Part shown: piece after piece, positions 1-8,665 of the stretch
Position numbering within the stretch: position 1 is the stretch's first letter
How the letters are laid out: every line of letters starts with the position of its first letter
Source of the DNA: Rhodoblastus acidophilus
Lineage (GTDB): Bacteria; Pseudomonadota; Alphaproteobacteria; Rhizobiales; Beijerinckiaceae
NCBI RefSeq assembly: GCF_900187365.1
Contig: NZ_FYDG01000014.1
Location: 1 to 64,000 of the forward strand
Length of the DNA stretch: 64,000 bases
Direction of reading: 5' to 3'
Translations under genes and position numbers: made by a program
The notes under the pieces: model-generated
Seen by the model: only the letters and a program-made list of their open reading frames with translations
Told to the model about the DNA's origin: nothing
Database searches by the model: none

Positions 1-760
1 CTTTTTCAACGGCCCCACCCTGCATCTTTGCCAACTCGCCTTGAAGACTTGGGCGATCGCCGCCTTCAGGCCCTCGTGCGCGTCGGAGATGACCAGCTTG
101 ACGCCCTTGAGGCCGCGGCTTTCCAGCGAACGCAGGAAGCCGAGCCAAAACACCGCCGCCTCGGACGGCCCCAGCCCGAGCCCGATGATCTCGCGCCGCC
201 CTTCGCCGTTCACCGCCGTGGCGATTATGGCGGCGACCGAGACGATCCGCCCGTTCTCGCGCACTTTCAGATAGGTCGCGTCGAGCCAGAGATAAGGCCA
301 CTCGCCTTCGAGCTTGCGGTCGAGGAACGAGTTCACCCGGTCGTCGATGTCTTCACAGAGCTTCGACACCTGGCTTTTCGAGATGCCCGACATGCCCATC
401 GCTTGGACGAGATCATCGACTTTTCGCGTTGAAACGCCCTTGATCCAGGCCTCCTGAATGACGGCGACCAGCGCGCTCAGCGGTCTTGCGCGGCTCCAGG
501 AAGCCGGGAAAATAGCTGCCCTTGCGCAGCTTGGGGATTTTCAGCTCCAGCGTGCCGAGCCGGGTGTCGAGTTCGCGCGGACGATAGCCGTTGCGCTGCG
601 TCGTGCGCCCGTCCGAACGCTCGTAGCGTCCGGCGCCGATCAGGTTGTCGACGTCGAAGTCCATCAGTTTCTGCAACACCGCCTCGGCGAGGTCCTTCAG
701 CAGGTCCTCCCCGCCGCGCTCGCGCAGTTGATGAAGAAATGCCATTGTGTCGTCGGTCAT
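1..760 (-). pseudogene. IS256-family (mutator-type) transposase, frameshifted and cut by the window edge
   Basis: The minus strand from 760 reads an IS256-type transposase N-terminus (MTDDTMAFLHQL, then the NLIGAGRYERSDGR region and the ELKIPKLRKGSYFPGFLEPR region). The frame breaks near 465-475, after the residues RKTAERA. The homology then resumes in a different minus-strand frame as ALVAVIQEAWIKGVST, VDDLVQAMGMSGISKSQVS and the catalytic-core stretch YLWLDATYLKVRENGRIVS, whose Asp belongs to the DDE triad, and continues through the left edge. A two-base loss within the GCGCGC run would explain the break. The 3' end and the left inverted repeat lie outside the window. The element is probably inactive unless the break is a sequencing error. 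Confidence 0.85.
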
Positions 761-879
761 TGTGTCCTCGTGTCGGTGGGGTCAAGCTTCAGTAACTCGA
801 CCATAACCGAAGAGGGCGCGATGACCGCCCCGGCAAAGCCGCCGGCCTCCGCTAAGCGGAGCTCCGTCCGCCGGATCAC

Positions 880-1836
880 TCAGAAAATCTCCACCACGTT
901 CGTGGACGCTACCTCCTCGACGGCGTTCGCTATCTTGACATGCGGAAGGCCGGGAAGCGCATTGCAAGCAACAGGGATGACATTCATCATCTCTTCGAAC
1001 AAGCGCGGCAAACCTCGCGGACTTTGGTAGGAAAGAAACGTAACATCAGCGACACGGGGATGCCACCGCCGCAAGGTCGGCTCAATTTCATCGCGGTTGA
1101 TTCCCCATTGCATGGGCGGCAGGCGATATTTTTTCGTTTGGTTCAGTCCAAGCAGGGTGAGATCCGAAAACCAGCGCGGGATGGTGTCGAACACGAGTTC
1201 GCAGCCCGGAAACCGATCGGCGATGGCGACGACAAGTCGCCGCACGCTCTCTGGCGCGAAATACATCAGCAGCCCCTGCGCGACGATGAAGACGCCGAAT
1301 GACGGGTCAACTTCTTCCATCCAGGCCTGGTCGAGCGCACTTGCCGCGAAGTGGCGGAAACGATGGGTTGGCGCGAGAAAAACTTCGCGCAGCCGAATGG
1401 CGTCGGGCAGGTCCACCGATAGCCAGCGCATTCGTCCATTGTCGACGCGCCGCCCTTGTGTTTCAAGTCCCTCCCCGAGCGATACGACGGTCCCTTCCGG
1501 ATGGCGCTTGAGCCACGACCGCAGCGTCCGGTCAATTGCGCTTGCGCGGACCGCGAGCGAGCCCTGAGGCTCGCCGAAGTGACCTGCGAAGTCATAGTCG
1601 ATCGCCGACTGGATCCGCAAACTCTCACGATCTTGGAGCACGCCGTCGGGGCGCCTGGCCTCGCAGGCGCGATGGTACAGCGACCAGAGCATCGTTTCCG
1701 AGACGCCGCCGAGGCCTTGCACGATCCCATTCAATCGCGGCTCCGGCGGCTCTCGCCGTTCTGCGGCTGTTGGAGCGGCCGACCGCGCGCCACCCCGACG
1801 ATTTCCCGTGTCGACCGTATTGGTCCCTTCCGTCAT
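880..1836 (-). CDS. Class I SAM-dependent methyltransferase, LCM/PPM type
   Basis: This 318-residue protein resembles the leucine-carboxyl-methyltransferase / PPM-type O-methyltransferases, often labelled as acting in polyketide or secondary metabolism. Visible family marks are GGVSETMLWSLYHRA near the N-terminus, the SAM-binding loop VVSLGEGLET, the acidic stretch VDLPDAIRLREVF and the motif VAQGLLMYF. The length is normal for the family. The first 40 residues are low-complexity, so a later start is possible, but an AGGGG-like Shine-Dalgarno precedes the start at 1836. It stands alone between a transposase remnant and a small unknown gene, so context gives no substrate. The fold is secure; the substrate is unknown. 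Confidence 0.8.
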   Translation of the reverse strand: MTEGTNTVDTGNRRGGARSAAPTAAERREPPEPRLNGIVQGLGGVSETMLWSLYHRACEARRPDGVLQDRESLRIQSAIDYDFAGHFGEPQGSLAVRASAIDRTLRSWLKRHPEGTVVSLGEGLETQGRRVDNGRMRWLSVDLPDAIRLREVFLAPTHRFRHFAASALDQAWMEEVDPSFGVFIVAQGLLMYFAPESVRRLVVAIADRFPGCELVFDTIPRWFSDLTLLGLNQTKKYRLPPMQWGINRDEIEPTLRRWHPRVADVTFLSYQSPRGLPRLFEEMMNVIPVACNALPGLPHVKIANAVEEVASTNVVEIF

Positions 1837-1970
1837 TGGGCGCCCCTTGATAGCCTAATCACCTTGCCTGATGGCGGGCGTTGAACCCTTCCGGGCGGGC
1901 GCCCCGCCAGTGGTGGACGCGGCCGGCGACGGTTCAACCGGCGGCGCTGATGGGCCAGCGCATATCCAAG

Positions 1971-2228
1971 CTATGCGGAGAGCCGCTCCAGGTTTTGATC
2001 AACGACCATACGCAAATCCGCCATCACGACATGCGGAAATGTGCCTGAAGCGAGCTTCATGGCGGCGTCAGAGAAGGCAAGAACTTTCTCGTCGACCATT
2101 TTATAGGCTTCCGTGCGAGCGTCAAAAAAGTCAAAAGCGAATTTATTGAAACGAAGCGCAATGACACGTTGCGCCTTCCAGTTTAGTTCACTTTGGCCAA
2201 AGACCATTTCATGCCAAAAATCGACCAT
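1971..2228 (-). CDS. Small conserved-looking hypothetical protein (85 aa)
   Basis: This minus-strand frame of 85 residues begins MVDFWHEMVFGQSELNWKAQ and ends NLERLSA. It has no signal peptide or membrane segment. The composition (mixed charged and aromatic residues, amphipathic helical pattern) is like that of a folded all-alpha protein such as a phasin-like or regulatory small protein, but no family motif is recognised. A GTGAGGG sequence lies just before the ATG, giving a plausible ribosome site. It has no operon partners: the methyltransferase in the same direction starts about 130 bases downstream. Confidence 0.55.
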   Translation of the reverse strand: MVDFWHEMVFGQSELNWKAQRVIALRFNKFAFDFFDARTEAYKMVDEKVLAFSDAAMKLASGTFPHVVMADLRMVVDQNLERLSA

Positions 2229-2716
2229 ACGCCCTCACTCTCGGTCGTCTTAACTCACGAGGGCTGATAAGGTCCCACAAAAAGTCTGGGCCTCTTCGGC
2301 GTTTGTGAACATCCTGGTTGCAAAAGTCCGGCACACGCTGGAGCGCAGACGATCAACGCCGCCAGGGTTACGGCGTCTCCGCTCCATTCAAGGCCCTAAT
2401 GTTTCGCCGCTCCGAAGGCTGCAAAGACGACGATCGAATGTTGCCAAGCACTGCCGTCCCAGAGTCGCCTCTGGGGTGGATTGAGGCGCATCTGCTGGCC
2501 GGCGCGAGGCTTTTACGGCATTTTTCGCGCATATTCCCCCCGACCGGGACCGGGTGAGGCCGGCGTTTACCGCCACGCGCGCCATTGTGGGAGCCAACGA
2601 ACGTCGGCTCAAAGCGATCGGTTCGGGATTGCGGGCGGCGCGCCGGAACCGAACGCCGCAGCATCGGTTGAACTTGAGCAAAAGGCGAATATGGCTCACG
2701 CACAAGGACCGCATCA
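2229..2716. other. Region without a recognisable gene
   Basis: This stretch lies between the small minus-strand gene and the zinc-ribbon gene. Short open frames exist on both strands, but their translations are rich in Arg, Pro and Ser, lack ribosome sites and match no known family. It presumably contains the divergent promoters of its two neighbours. I see no clear -35/-10 pair or repeat. Confidence 0.5.
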
Positions 2717-2965
2717 TTGAACGACGCCGACGCCAGGGTCATACCTTTGCAATGTCCGCAATGTGGATGCGCCTTCGAACCGACGGTCGGCCAGATCAGA
2801 TCGCCGGAGACGATGTGCTGTCCCGGATGCGGCGTCAGAATCTGCATGGACACCACGACCTCCTCGAATGTCCCGGACGAAATTCATGAGGCGGCCGAAC
2901 GACATCCATCGGAGATCATGATCAAGTTCATCGATCGCCCCGGAAGCGCGGACGATGACGCTTGA
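2717..2965 (+). CDS. Small zinc-ribbon protein (82 aa)
   Basis: The reading frame starts at a TTG codon preceded by AAGGA about ten bases upstream, and encodes 82 residues. Two CxxC knuckles are visible, CPQC (residues 12-15) and CPGC (35-38), followed by one more Cys (VRIC). This is the pattern of a zinc ribbon, as in small transcription-associated or stress proteins. The C-terminal half is acidic (DEIHEAAERHPSE ... DRPGSADDDA). No wider family is recognised. An antisense frame of similar length exists but shows no motif. The function is unknown; zinc binding is inferred from the cysteines only. Confidence 0.6.
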   Translation: MNDADARVIPLQCPQCGCAFEPTVGQIRSPETMCCPGCGVRICMDTTTSSNVPDEIHEAAERHPSEIMIKFIDRPGSADDDA

Positions 2966-3374
2966 CGGCTCGCTCGAGACGGGTTTGAAAAGCACGGCGG
3001 CCGGATGATCGCGCCGGACGCCTCGAACCTGTGATGAAGATAAGCTTTGCGTCCATCCTGTCATGGATCCCCGGCCAACGGCCAGCGAGATCGCCCGAAT
3101 CGAAACCTTGATCGCGCGACTGGCGCTCGCGCCGATGACGTGCGCCGAACGTTCCTAAAGGAACGGCGCGATGTCGAAGGTCTTCGAGCGACAGCGCGCG
3201 AGCGCTATGGAATCATCAAGGCGCATTATGACCGGTTGGCGCCGGCTCCGCGCGCGGGCGCGTGCAAAAATTCGCAAGACCAGCGTTCTGAGCGCCTTGC
3301 GTCGTTTATCCTCATGATTATCATCGGATAGCCTTGATCTTGGGCGAAGTCGCATCCGGGAGGCCCGTCGCCGA
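2966..3374 (+). other. Region with only weak small ORF candidates
   Basis: Two short plus-strand frames could be genes. The first, 3063-3158, would start MDPRPTASEIARIETLIARL and stop with TAA. The second, 3171-3317, starts ATG after a well-spaced AAGGAAC and encodes a very basic 48-residue peptide (MSKVFERQRASAMESSRR ... RARAKIRKTSVL). A third, overlapping frame at 3047-3331 encodes 94 residues with a charged helical stretch (FLKERRDVEGLRATARERYG). They are mutually exclusive in places and match no family I know. At least one may be real, but I cannot choose between them. Confidence 0.3.
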
Positions 3375-6300
3375 ATGCCGGAGAGTGTAAAAGCCAAGAC
3401 ATTGACGATGTTTTCGCTGGAGGACTCCCTTCAGGCGGCGCTCGATATCGCCCATATGGGCGCCTGGGGCTGGGACGAGACGACGGGCGAAAAAATATGG
3501 CCCGCGCAGACCAAAGCCATTTTCGGGCTTCAGCCCGAGGTCGAGATGACCCGGGACCTGTTCGTCAGCCTGCTCCATCCCGACGATGTTCCGCGCTATC
3601 GGGACGCCTGGGCGGCGGCGATGAATCCGGCCGGCGGCCGCATCTATGAGCTGACGTATCGCATATGCAGGGCGAACGACGGCGCCGAGCGCTGGATTCA
3701 TTCCAAGGCGCGCGTCGAGTTCGACGGCGCCAGTCCGGTTCACGTCCTCGGCGCGTTGCGCGACATCACGGAAGAGCAGGCCACGACGGCGCGCCTTCGC
3801 GAGAGCGAGCAGCAACTCAGCCTGTTCATCGAGCACGCTCCGGCCAGCATCGCGATGTTCGACCGCACCATGCGCTATCTCGCGGCCAGCGCCCGCTGGA
3901 ACAGCGATTATGGCTTGGCGCACACGCCGGTCGGCCGCAGCCATTACGACGTGTTCCCCGAAATTTCCGAAGCCTGGAAAGCCGTGCACAGGCGATGCCT
4001 CGCCGGCGCGGTCGAAAACTGCGATGGCGAAATGTTCGCGCGCGCCGACGGCAGCGCCCCGTGGATAAAATGGGAGGTGCGGCCCTGGCGGGACGAGCGC
4101 GATGAAATCGGCGGCATCATCATCAGCTCGGAAGACATTACCGCGCGCAAGGAGGCGGAGGCGCTCTCCGTTCACCTCGCGGCGATCGTGGCCTCCTCCA
4201 CCGACGCGATCATCAGCAAATCGCTCGATGGCGAAATCATGAGCTGGAACGCGGGGGCGGCGCGTCTCTTCGGCCATGCGGCGCAGGACATGGTGGGGCG
4301 ACCGCTGGCGCGCATCATCCCGCCGGAATGGATGCAGGACGAAAACCGGATTCTCGCCCGGCTTCGGGTTGGCGAGCGCATCGAAAACTACGAGACGCAG
4401 CGTCTGACCAGCGACGGACGCCGCCTCGACGTTTCCTTGACGATATCGCCCGTCAGAGACGCCGCGGGCAAGATCATCGGCGCGTCGAAGATCGCGCGCG
4501 ACATCACCGAGCGCAAACGCATGGAACGGGCGCTGCGCGAAAGCGAGGAGCGGCTGCGTTTCGCGCTGAGCGGCGCCCAGGCTGCGGCCTGGCAATGGAA
4601 CCTTGCGACCGGCGAATTGATCTGGTCGCCGGAGTGCGCGGCGCTCTTTGGCCGCGACCCGCACGCGCTGGCGCGCTACGAACTCTGGCGAGATTGCCTG
4701 CATTCCGAAGATTTGGCTCCCACCGAGCGCCTGCTGCAAGGCATCATTGCGAGACGTGAGCCGGAATATCGGGCGGAATACCGCGTGATCCTGCCCTCCG
4801 GCGATATTCGCTGGCTCTCGTCTCTCGGACGGATTGAATATGACGCCGATGGCGCGCCCGCGCGCATGTCAGGCATCAACCTCGACATCACCGAGCAGAA
4901 GCGCGCGCAAGACGCCGTGCGCGAGCGCGAACAAAGGCTCACGGCCTTTCTTGAAAACAGCTCGGTCTTCGCCTGGCTGAAGGATGAAAATGGCCGGTAT
5001 CAGTTGTTGAACCGGAATTTCCAACGCCGGCTCGGCAACCATTTCCAGCTGGGCAAAACCGACCATGAACTGTGGCCGCAAGCCATCGCCGATCAATTCG
5101 TGAAGAACGATCGCGCCGTGCTCGCCGCCGGCCAGGTGATGGAAGTCGTGGAGGCCGCACAGGATTCAGATGGCGGGTTGATCTGGTGCCATGTCAATAA
5201 GTTCAGCTATCGCGACGGCGCAGGCCGGCGTTTTGTCGGCGGCCTCGGCGTGGACATCACGGCGCGCATCAAGGCCGAAGCGGCGCTCCATGACAGCGAG
5301 GCGTTGTTTCGCGCCGTGTTCGAACAATCCGCGGTCGGCGTCGCCATTGGATCGGCCAGCGCCGACGGCGGATTCCTGCGCGTCAATCCACGGTTCAGCG
5401 CGATGCTGGGTTATGACGACGACGAATTGATCGGACGGACGTTCCAGGACGTCACCCATCCTGACGATCGCGAGACCAATCTCCGCCATGTCAACGCGAT
5501 CCTGGCGGGCGAGGTCGACACCTATCGGATGGAGAAGCGTTACCTTCGCCAAGACGGAGCGCCGGTGTGGGTTGACGTCGCCATGGCCCTTGTCCGCGAC
5601 ACAAAGGGCGCGCCAGCTTTCTTCATCGGCACGTTCATCGACATCAGCGCCCGCAAGACATCGGAGCAGGCGCTCCTGCTCGCCAAAGCCGAGGCCGAAC
5701 GCGCCGACCTCGCCAAGTCGAAATTCCTTGCCGCCGCCAGCCACGATCTCCGCCAGCCCGTGCAGTCGCTGACCTTGTTGCTGAGCGTCATCGAGCGGCA
5801 GGTGGCGGACAAGCCAAAGGCCGCGAACATGGTCGAAATGGCCAAGGCGTCGATGGCGAGCCTCAATGGCATGCTGACGGGCATTCTGGATATCTCCCGC
5901 CTCGATGCGGGAGTGATCACACCCGTCGCGGCGAGCGTCGATGTCGGCGACCTCGTCGATCGGTTGGCGCGCGAATATGCGACGCGCGCGGAAGCGGTCG
6001 GCCTTGAGCTTCGCCATGCGACGCGCGCGTTGCGGGCGCATACCGACGGCTCGCTGCTGGAGCGCATCTTGCGCAACCTGATCGAAAATGCGCTGCGCTT
6101 CACCGAGGAAGGCGGCGTTTTGATCGGCGCGCGTCAACGCGGCGAACGCGTCAGACTCGACATCATCGACACGGGAATCGGCATTCCAGCCGAGCAGCAG
6201 ACGGAAATTTTCGAAGAATTCCGCCAACTCGGCAATCCCGCGCGCGACAGCAGCCGCGGATTGGGCCTGGGCCTGGCGATCGTTTCCCGTCTCGCCTGTC

Positions 6301-6821
6301 TCCTCGGCGCCGAGGTGCAGGTGGCGTCCCGCGTCGGCCGCGGCGCGCGCTTTTCGCTGTTTCTCCCGCTCGACAGGTCCACACCGCCGCGCGCGCGGGC
6401 CACGCCGGCGATCGAAGACGCCGGCGGCCGCATCCTTATCATCGAGGACAATTCCGGCATTCGGCAGGCCTATGAGATCATGTTGAAGGAGTGGGGTTAC
6501 GAAACCCTGAGCGCCGGCGACGGCGAGGAAGCGCTCGCCCTCGCCGCCCAGTCGAAGTGGGAATTCGACGCCATCATCGCTGACCACCGGCTTGGTCCCG
6601 GTCTGACCGGCAACGCCGCCGCGGCTGAAATCGCACGTCAGGCCGGCCGCGCATTTCCGACCATGCTGGTCACCGGCGACACGGACGAGGAACGTCTCAC
6701 CGAAATCTCCGCGAGCGGCTTCGCCCTTCTGCACAAGCCCGTCGCCGCCGACGATTTGCGTCGAGCGCTGGCGTCATTGCTGGGGGTGACGGCGGGCCTC
6801 AAAGCCCAACATGCCGGGTGA
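3375..6821 (+). CDS. Hybrid sensor histidine kinase with six PAS domains and a receiver domain
   Basis: The 1148-residue protein has no signal peptide or obvious membrane segments, so it is likely cytoplasmic. Six PAS-type modules occupy about residues 15-130, 140-255, 265-375, 385-505, 515-635 and 640-765; several end in DIT-type PAC tails (DITEEQ, DITERK, DITEQK). The phosphoacceptor box is AAASHDLRQPVQSL, with His790, of the DLRQP subtype. The ATPase domain shows N box NLIENALRF, G1 DTGIGIP and G2 RGLGLGLAI. A receiver domain follows from about residue 1015 (IIEDNSGIRQAYE) with phospho-Asp1070 in IIADHRL and the Lys in LLHKP. No cognate regulator is adjacent. A GGGAGG sequence upstream supports the start. 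The signal sensed cannot be told. Confidence 0.93.
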   Translation: MPESVKAKTLTMFSLEDSLQAALDIAHMGAWGWDETTGEKIWPAQTKAIFGLQPEVEMTRDLFVSLLHPDDVPRYRDAWAAAMNPAGGRIYELTYRICRANDGAERWIHSKARVEFDGASPVHVLGALRDITEEQATTARLRESEQQLSLFIEHAPASIAMFDRTMRYLAASARWNSDYGLAHTPVGRSHYDVFPEISEAWKAVHRRCLAGAVENCDGEMFARADGSAPWIKWEVRPWRDERDEIGGIIISSEDITARKEAEALSVHLAAIVASSTDAIISKSLDGEIMSWNAGAARLFGHAAQDMVGRPLARIIPPEWMQDENRILARLRVGERIENYETQRLTSDGRRLDVSLTISPVRDAAGKIIGASKIARDITERKRMERALRESEERLRFALSGAQAAAWQWNLATGELIWSPECAALFGRDPHALARYELWRDCLHSEDLAPTERLLQGIIARREPEYRAEYRVILPSGDIRWLSSLGRIEYDADGAPARMSGINLDITEQKRAQDAVREREQRLTAFLENSSVFAWLKDENGRYQLLNRNFQRRLGNHFQLGKTDHELWPQAIADQFVKNDRAVLAAGQVMEVVEAAQDSDGGLIWCHVNKFSYRDGAGRRFVGGLGVDITARIKAEAALHDSEALFRAVFEQSAVGVAIGSASADGGFLRVNPRFSAMLGYDDDELIGRTFQDVTHPDDRETNLRHVNAILAGEVDTYRMEKRYLRQDGAPVWVDVAMALVRDTKGAPAFFIGTFIDISARKTSEQALLLAKAEAERADLAKSKFLAAASHDLRQPVQSLTLLLSVIERQVADKPKAANMVEMAKASMASLNGMLTGILDISRLDAGVITPVAASVDVGDLVDRLAREYATRAEAVGLELRHATRALRAHTDGSLLERILRNLIENALRFTEEGGVLIGARQRGERVRLDIIDTGIGIPAEQQTEIFEEFRQLGNPARDSSRGLGLGLAIVSRLACLLGAEVQVASRVGRGARFSLFLPLDRSTPPRARATPAIEDAGGRILIIEDNSGIRQAYEIMLKEWGYETLSAGDGEEALALAAQSKWEFDAIIADHRLGPGLTGNAAAAEIARQAGRAFPTMLVTGDTDEERLTEISASGFALLHKPVAADDLRRALASLLGVTAGLKAQHAG

Positions 6822-7067
6822 TATCGTCTACACTGCCAATGAGTGCGCCAACTTGTCATGCGCAGCGGAATATGGAGGCCGGCGACGCGCTTCGGATTAG
6901 GCCGTCGGAGGATTCACGGCGCCTTTGAGGCATGCGAGTCTGCGCCCGCCTCCTTGAGGACATGTGGCGAAGATTTGGAGCCTGCATTGGCGCCGGGACA
7001 CGCTTGAGAAAAAGGGCGGGGGCGTGGCGACGAACAGATTTGTTCGCTCCTGCCCCTTCCCGCATTT

Positions 7068-7631
7068 TCAGAATTTGAGCACCGGCGCCTCGTCGAGCAA
7101 AACGCGCTCGACGCCGATATCGAAGAACGTGCGCCGGCGGTGATGACGCGCGAGGTTCGCAACGAAATTGGCCGGGAACTGACGCAGAGTCGCGTTATAT
7201 TCGTCGACACTCGCGTTGAAGAACCGGCGCGAGGCCGCGATTTTATTTTCCGCATCGGAGATTTCCATTCGCAATTGCTGGAAATGCGCGGAGGACTGCA
7301 ATTGCGGATAGGATTCGACCACGGCCATCAATCGCGCCAGGCCCACAGAAAGGTCAGCTTCCGCCGCCATCACTTGCTCGGGCGTCTGCGCGCCCAGCGC
7401 GGCGCCGCGCGCCGCAGTGACCTTGCCTAGAATCTCCAACTCCTGGTTCGCGAAAGCGCGCACAGTTTCCAGCAGGTTGGGCAGCAAGTTGTGGCGGTGC
7501 TTGAGCTGAACGTCGATGTCAGCGAAGGCGCGGTCGCAACGGCTGTCGAGCGCGCCGAGCCGGTTGAAGGCATGCCAGATCATGAGGCCGGCGCCGACCA
7601 AGGCCAAAAGGGCAAACCAATGCCATTCCAT
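7068..7631 (-). CDS. lemA: LemA family membrane-anchored protein
   Basis: The start is taken at MEWHWF (7631) because AAGGAAAT lies eight bases upstream; the frame stays open for 15 more codons upstream without a ribosome site. One N-terminal membrane segment (FALLALVGAGLMIWHAF) is followed by the LemA alpha-helical domain: FNRLGALDSRCDRAFADIDVQLKHRHNLLPNL, the LLETV region, a helix rich in Ala and Gln, and NASVDEYNATLRQFPANFVA near the C-terminus. These are hallmark LemA segments. About 187 residues is the usual family length. LemA proteins often sit beside membrane metalloproteases; here pspA is divergent and an M48 protease lies just beyond, so a shared envelope-maintenance role is likely. 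Confidence 0.92.
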   Translation of the reverse strand: MEWHWFALLALVGAGLMIWHAFNRLGALDSRCDRAFADIDVQLKHRHNLLPNLLETVRAFANQELEILGKVTAARGAALGAQTPEQVMAAEADLSVGLARLMAVVESYPQLQSSAHFQQLRMEISDAENKIAASRRFFNASVDEYNATLRQFPANFVANLARHHRRRTFFDIGVERVLLDEAPVLKF

Positions 7632-7858
7632 TGTGATATTTCCTTGCGAACAGAAAGGACCAAGTCTGGCCGACATCCGCGACTGAAATGTAAACAGCGT
7701 TTCGTCACTGGCGAATAAGACAGGCGCATTTTAAGCGTGCTTAACAATTGTTTCCGATATTTTCGCAACGTAAACCATAAACGAATACTGTTGATTTAAA
7801 TTTAGGTGGTGATGTGGCGCTGCGTCCGGCGCCGCCGACGCTCGGATCGGAGCAAATC

Positions 7859-8530
7859 ATGGCTGAAAATATCCTTTCGCGTGTCCGGCGCCTCGTGTCA
7901 GGCGGGGTCGAGGATCTCATCGATTCCATGGAGAAGGCGGGAGGCGAGAGCGTGATGCGCGAAGCCATTCGGGAAGTCGATCGGGCGCTCGACGATGCGC
8001 GGGCTGAGACAGGAAGGGCGGCGGCCCGAAAGGCGCAGGCGTTCCGTCAGGTTCAGATGGTCTCCGCGAAACTCAAGGAGCTTGAGGGAAAAGCCAAATT
8101 CGCACTTGAACAAAATCGCGAGGATCTCGCCGAAGCGGCGATCGCGCGCCAGGTCGATCTCGAAGCCCAAGTTCCCGTGCTTGAGGCCGCTGGTTGCGAA
8201 GCGGGGGAGGAAGAAGAACATCTCCACGCCTGCGTGGCCGCTCTCGCTGCGCGCAAACGGCAGATGGAGGCGGATTTTGCAGCGCTCGCCGCTGCTCGAC
8301 GCGAGGCCAGCGCCGCGTCCGGGGCGGCGGCTGACGCGACCTATGACGACGGGATCGTTGAGAAAGCGCAGCGCGCGTTTGACCGCGCCATGGACCTGGC
8401 TGGAGGAGCCGCCGGTCCGAGCGCCATTGAACCGAAGACGGCGAAACAACTGGCGGAAATCGAGGCGCTGGAACGCAGCGAGAAAATCAACGCGCGTTTA
8501 ACTGCGCTCAAGGCCGATCTTCCGCGTTGA
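7859..8530 (+). CDS. pspA: PspA/IM30 family envelope-stress protein
   Basis: The start is set at MAENILSRVRRLV, preceded by GGAG at a good distance; an in-frame GTG 45 bases earlier is less likely. The 223-residue protein is predicted to be almost entirely coiled coil: an amphipathic N-terminal helix, long Ala/Glu/Arg/Lys-rich helices (KAQAFRQVQMVSAKLKELEGKAKFA, then EQNREDLAEAAIARQVDLEAQV) and a C-terminal part with AFDRAMDLAGG. This is the layout of PspA/IM30 proteins, which form ESCRT-III-like scaffolds on the inner face of the cytoplasmic membrane. An EEEE stretch in the central part is unusual. It is divergent from lemA and is followed after 135 bases by the M48 protease. Confidence 0.85.
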   Translation: MAENILSRVRRLVSGGVEDLIDSMEKAGGESVMREAIREVDRALDDARAETGRAAARKAQAFRQVQMVSAKLKELEGKAKFALEQNREDLAEAAIARQVDLEAQVPVLEAAGCEAGEEEEHLHACVAALAARKRQMEADFAALAAARREASAASGAAADATYDDGIVEKAQRAFDRAMDLAGGAAGPSAIEPKTAKQLAEIEALERSEKINARLTALKADLPR

Positions 8531-8665
8531 AGCGCACGGCGCCCCATCGCCGGCATTGTGGCCCCGGCGGCCCTGCGGCGCCGGCTTGTCGGGCAAGCTT
8601 CCGGTCGTTGTCTGGCCGACCGCGATGGCTCAATCGCCCCCTCTTCTCGAATGGATTGAAGCTCC

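Noticed and set aside
3321-4739. Long minus-strand open frame of 472 codons opposite the hybrid kinase
   Set aside because: It is antisense to clear PAS-kinase sequence, is Arg/Ala-rich and shows no motif. High GC makes long antisense frames common.
5166-6734. Minus-strand open frame of 522 codons opposite the kinase core
   Set aside because: Same reason: it mirrors the His box, ATPase and receiver domains on the other strand.
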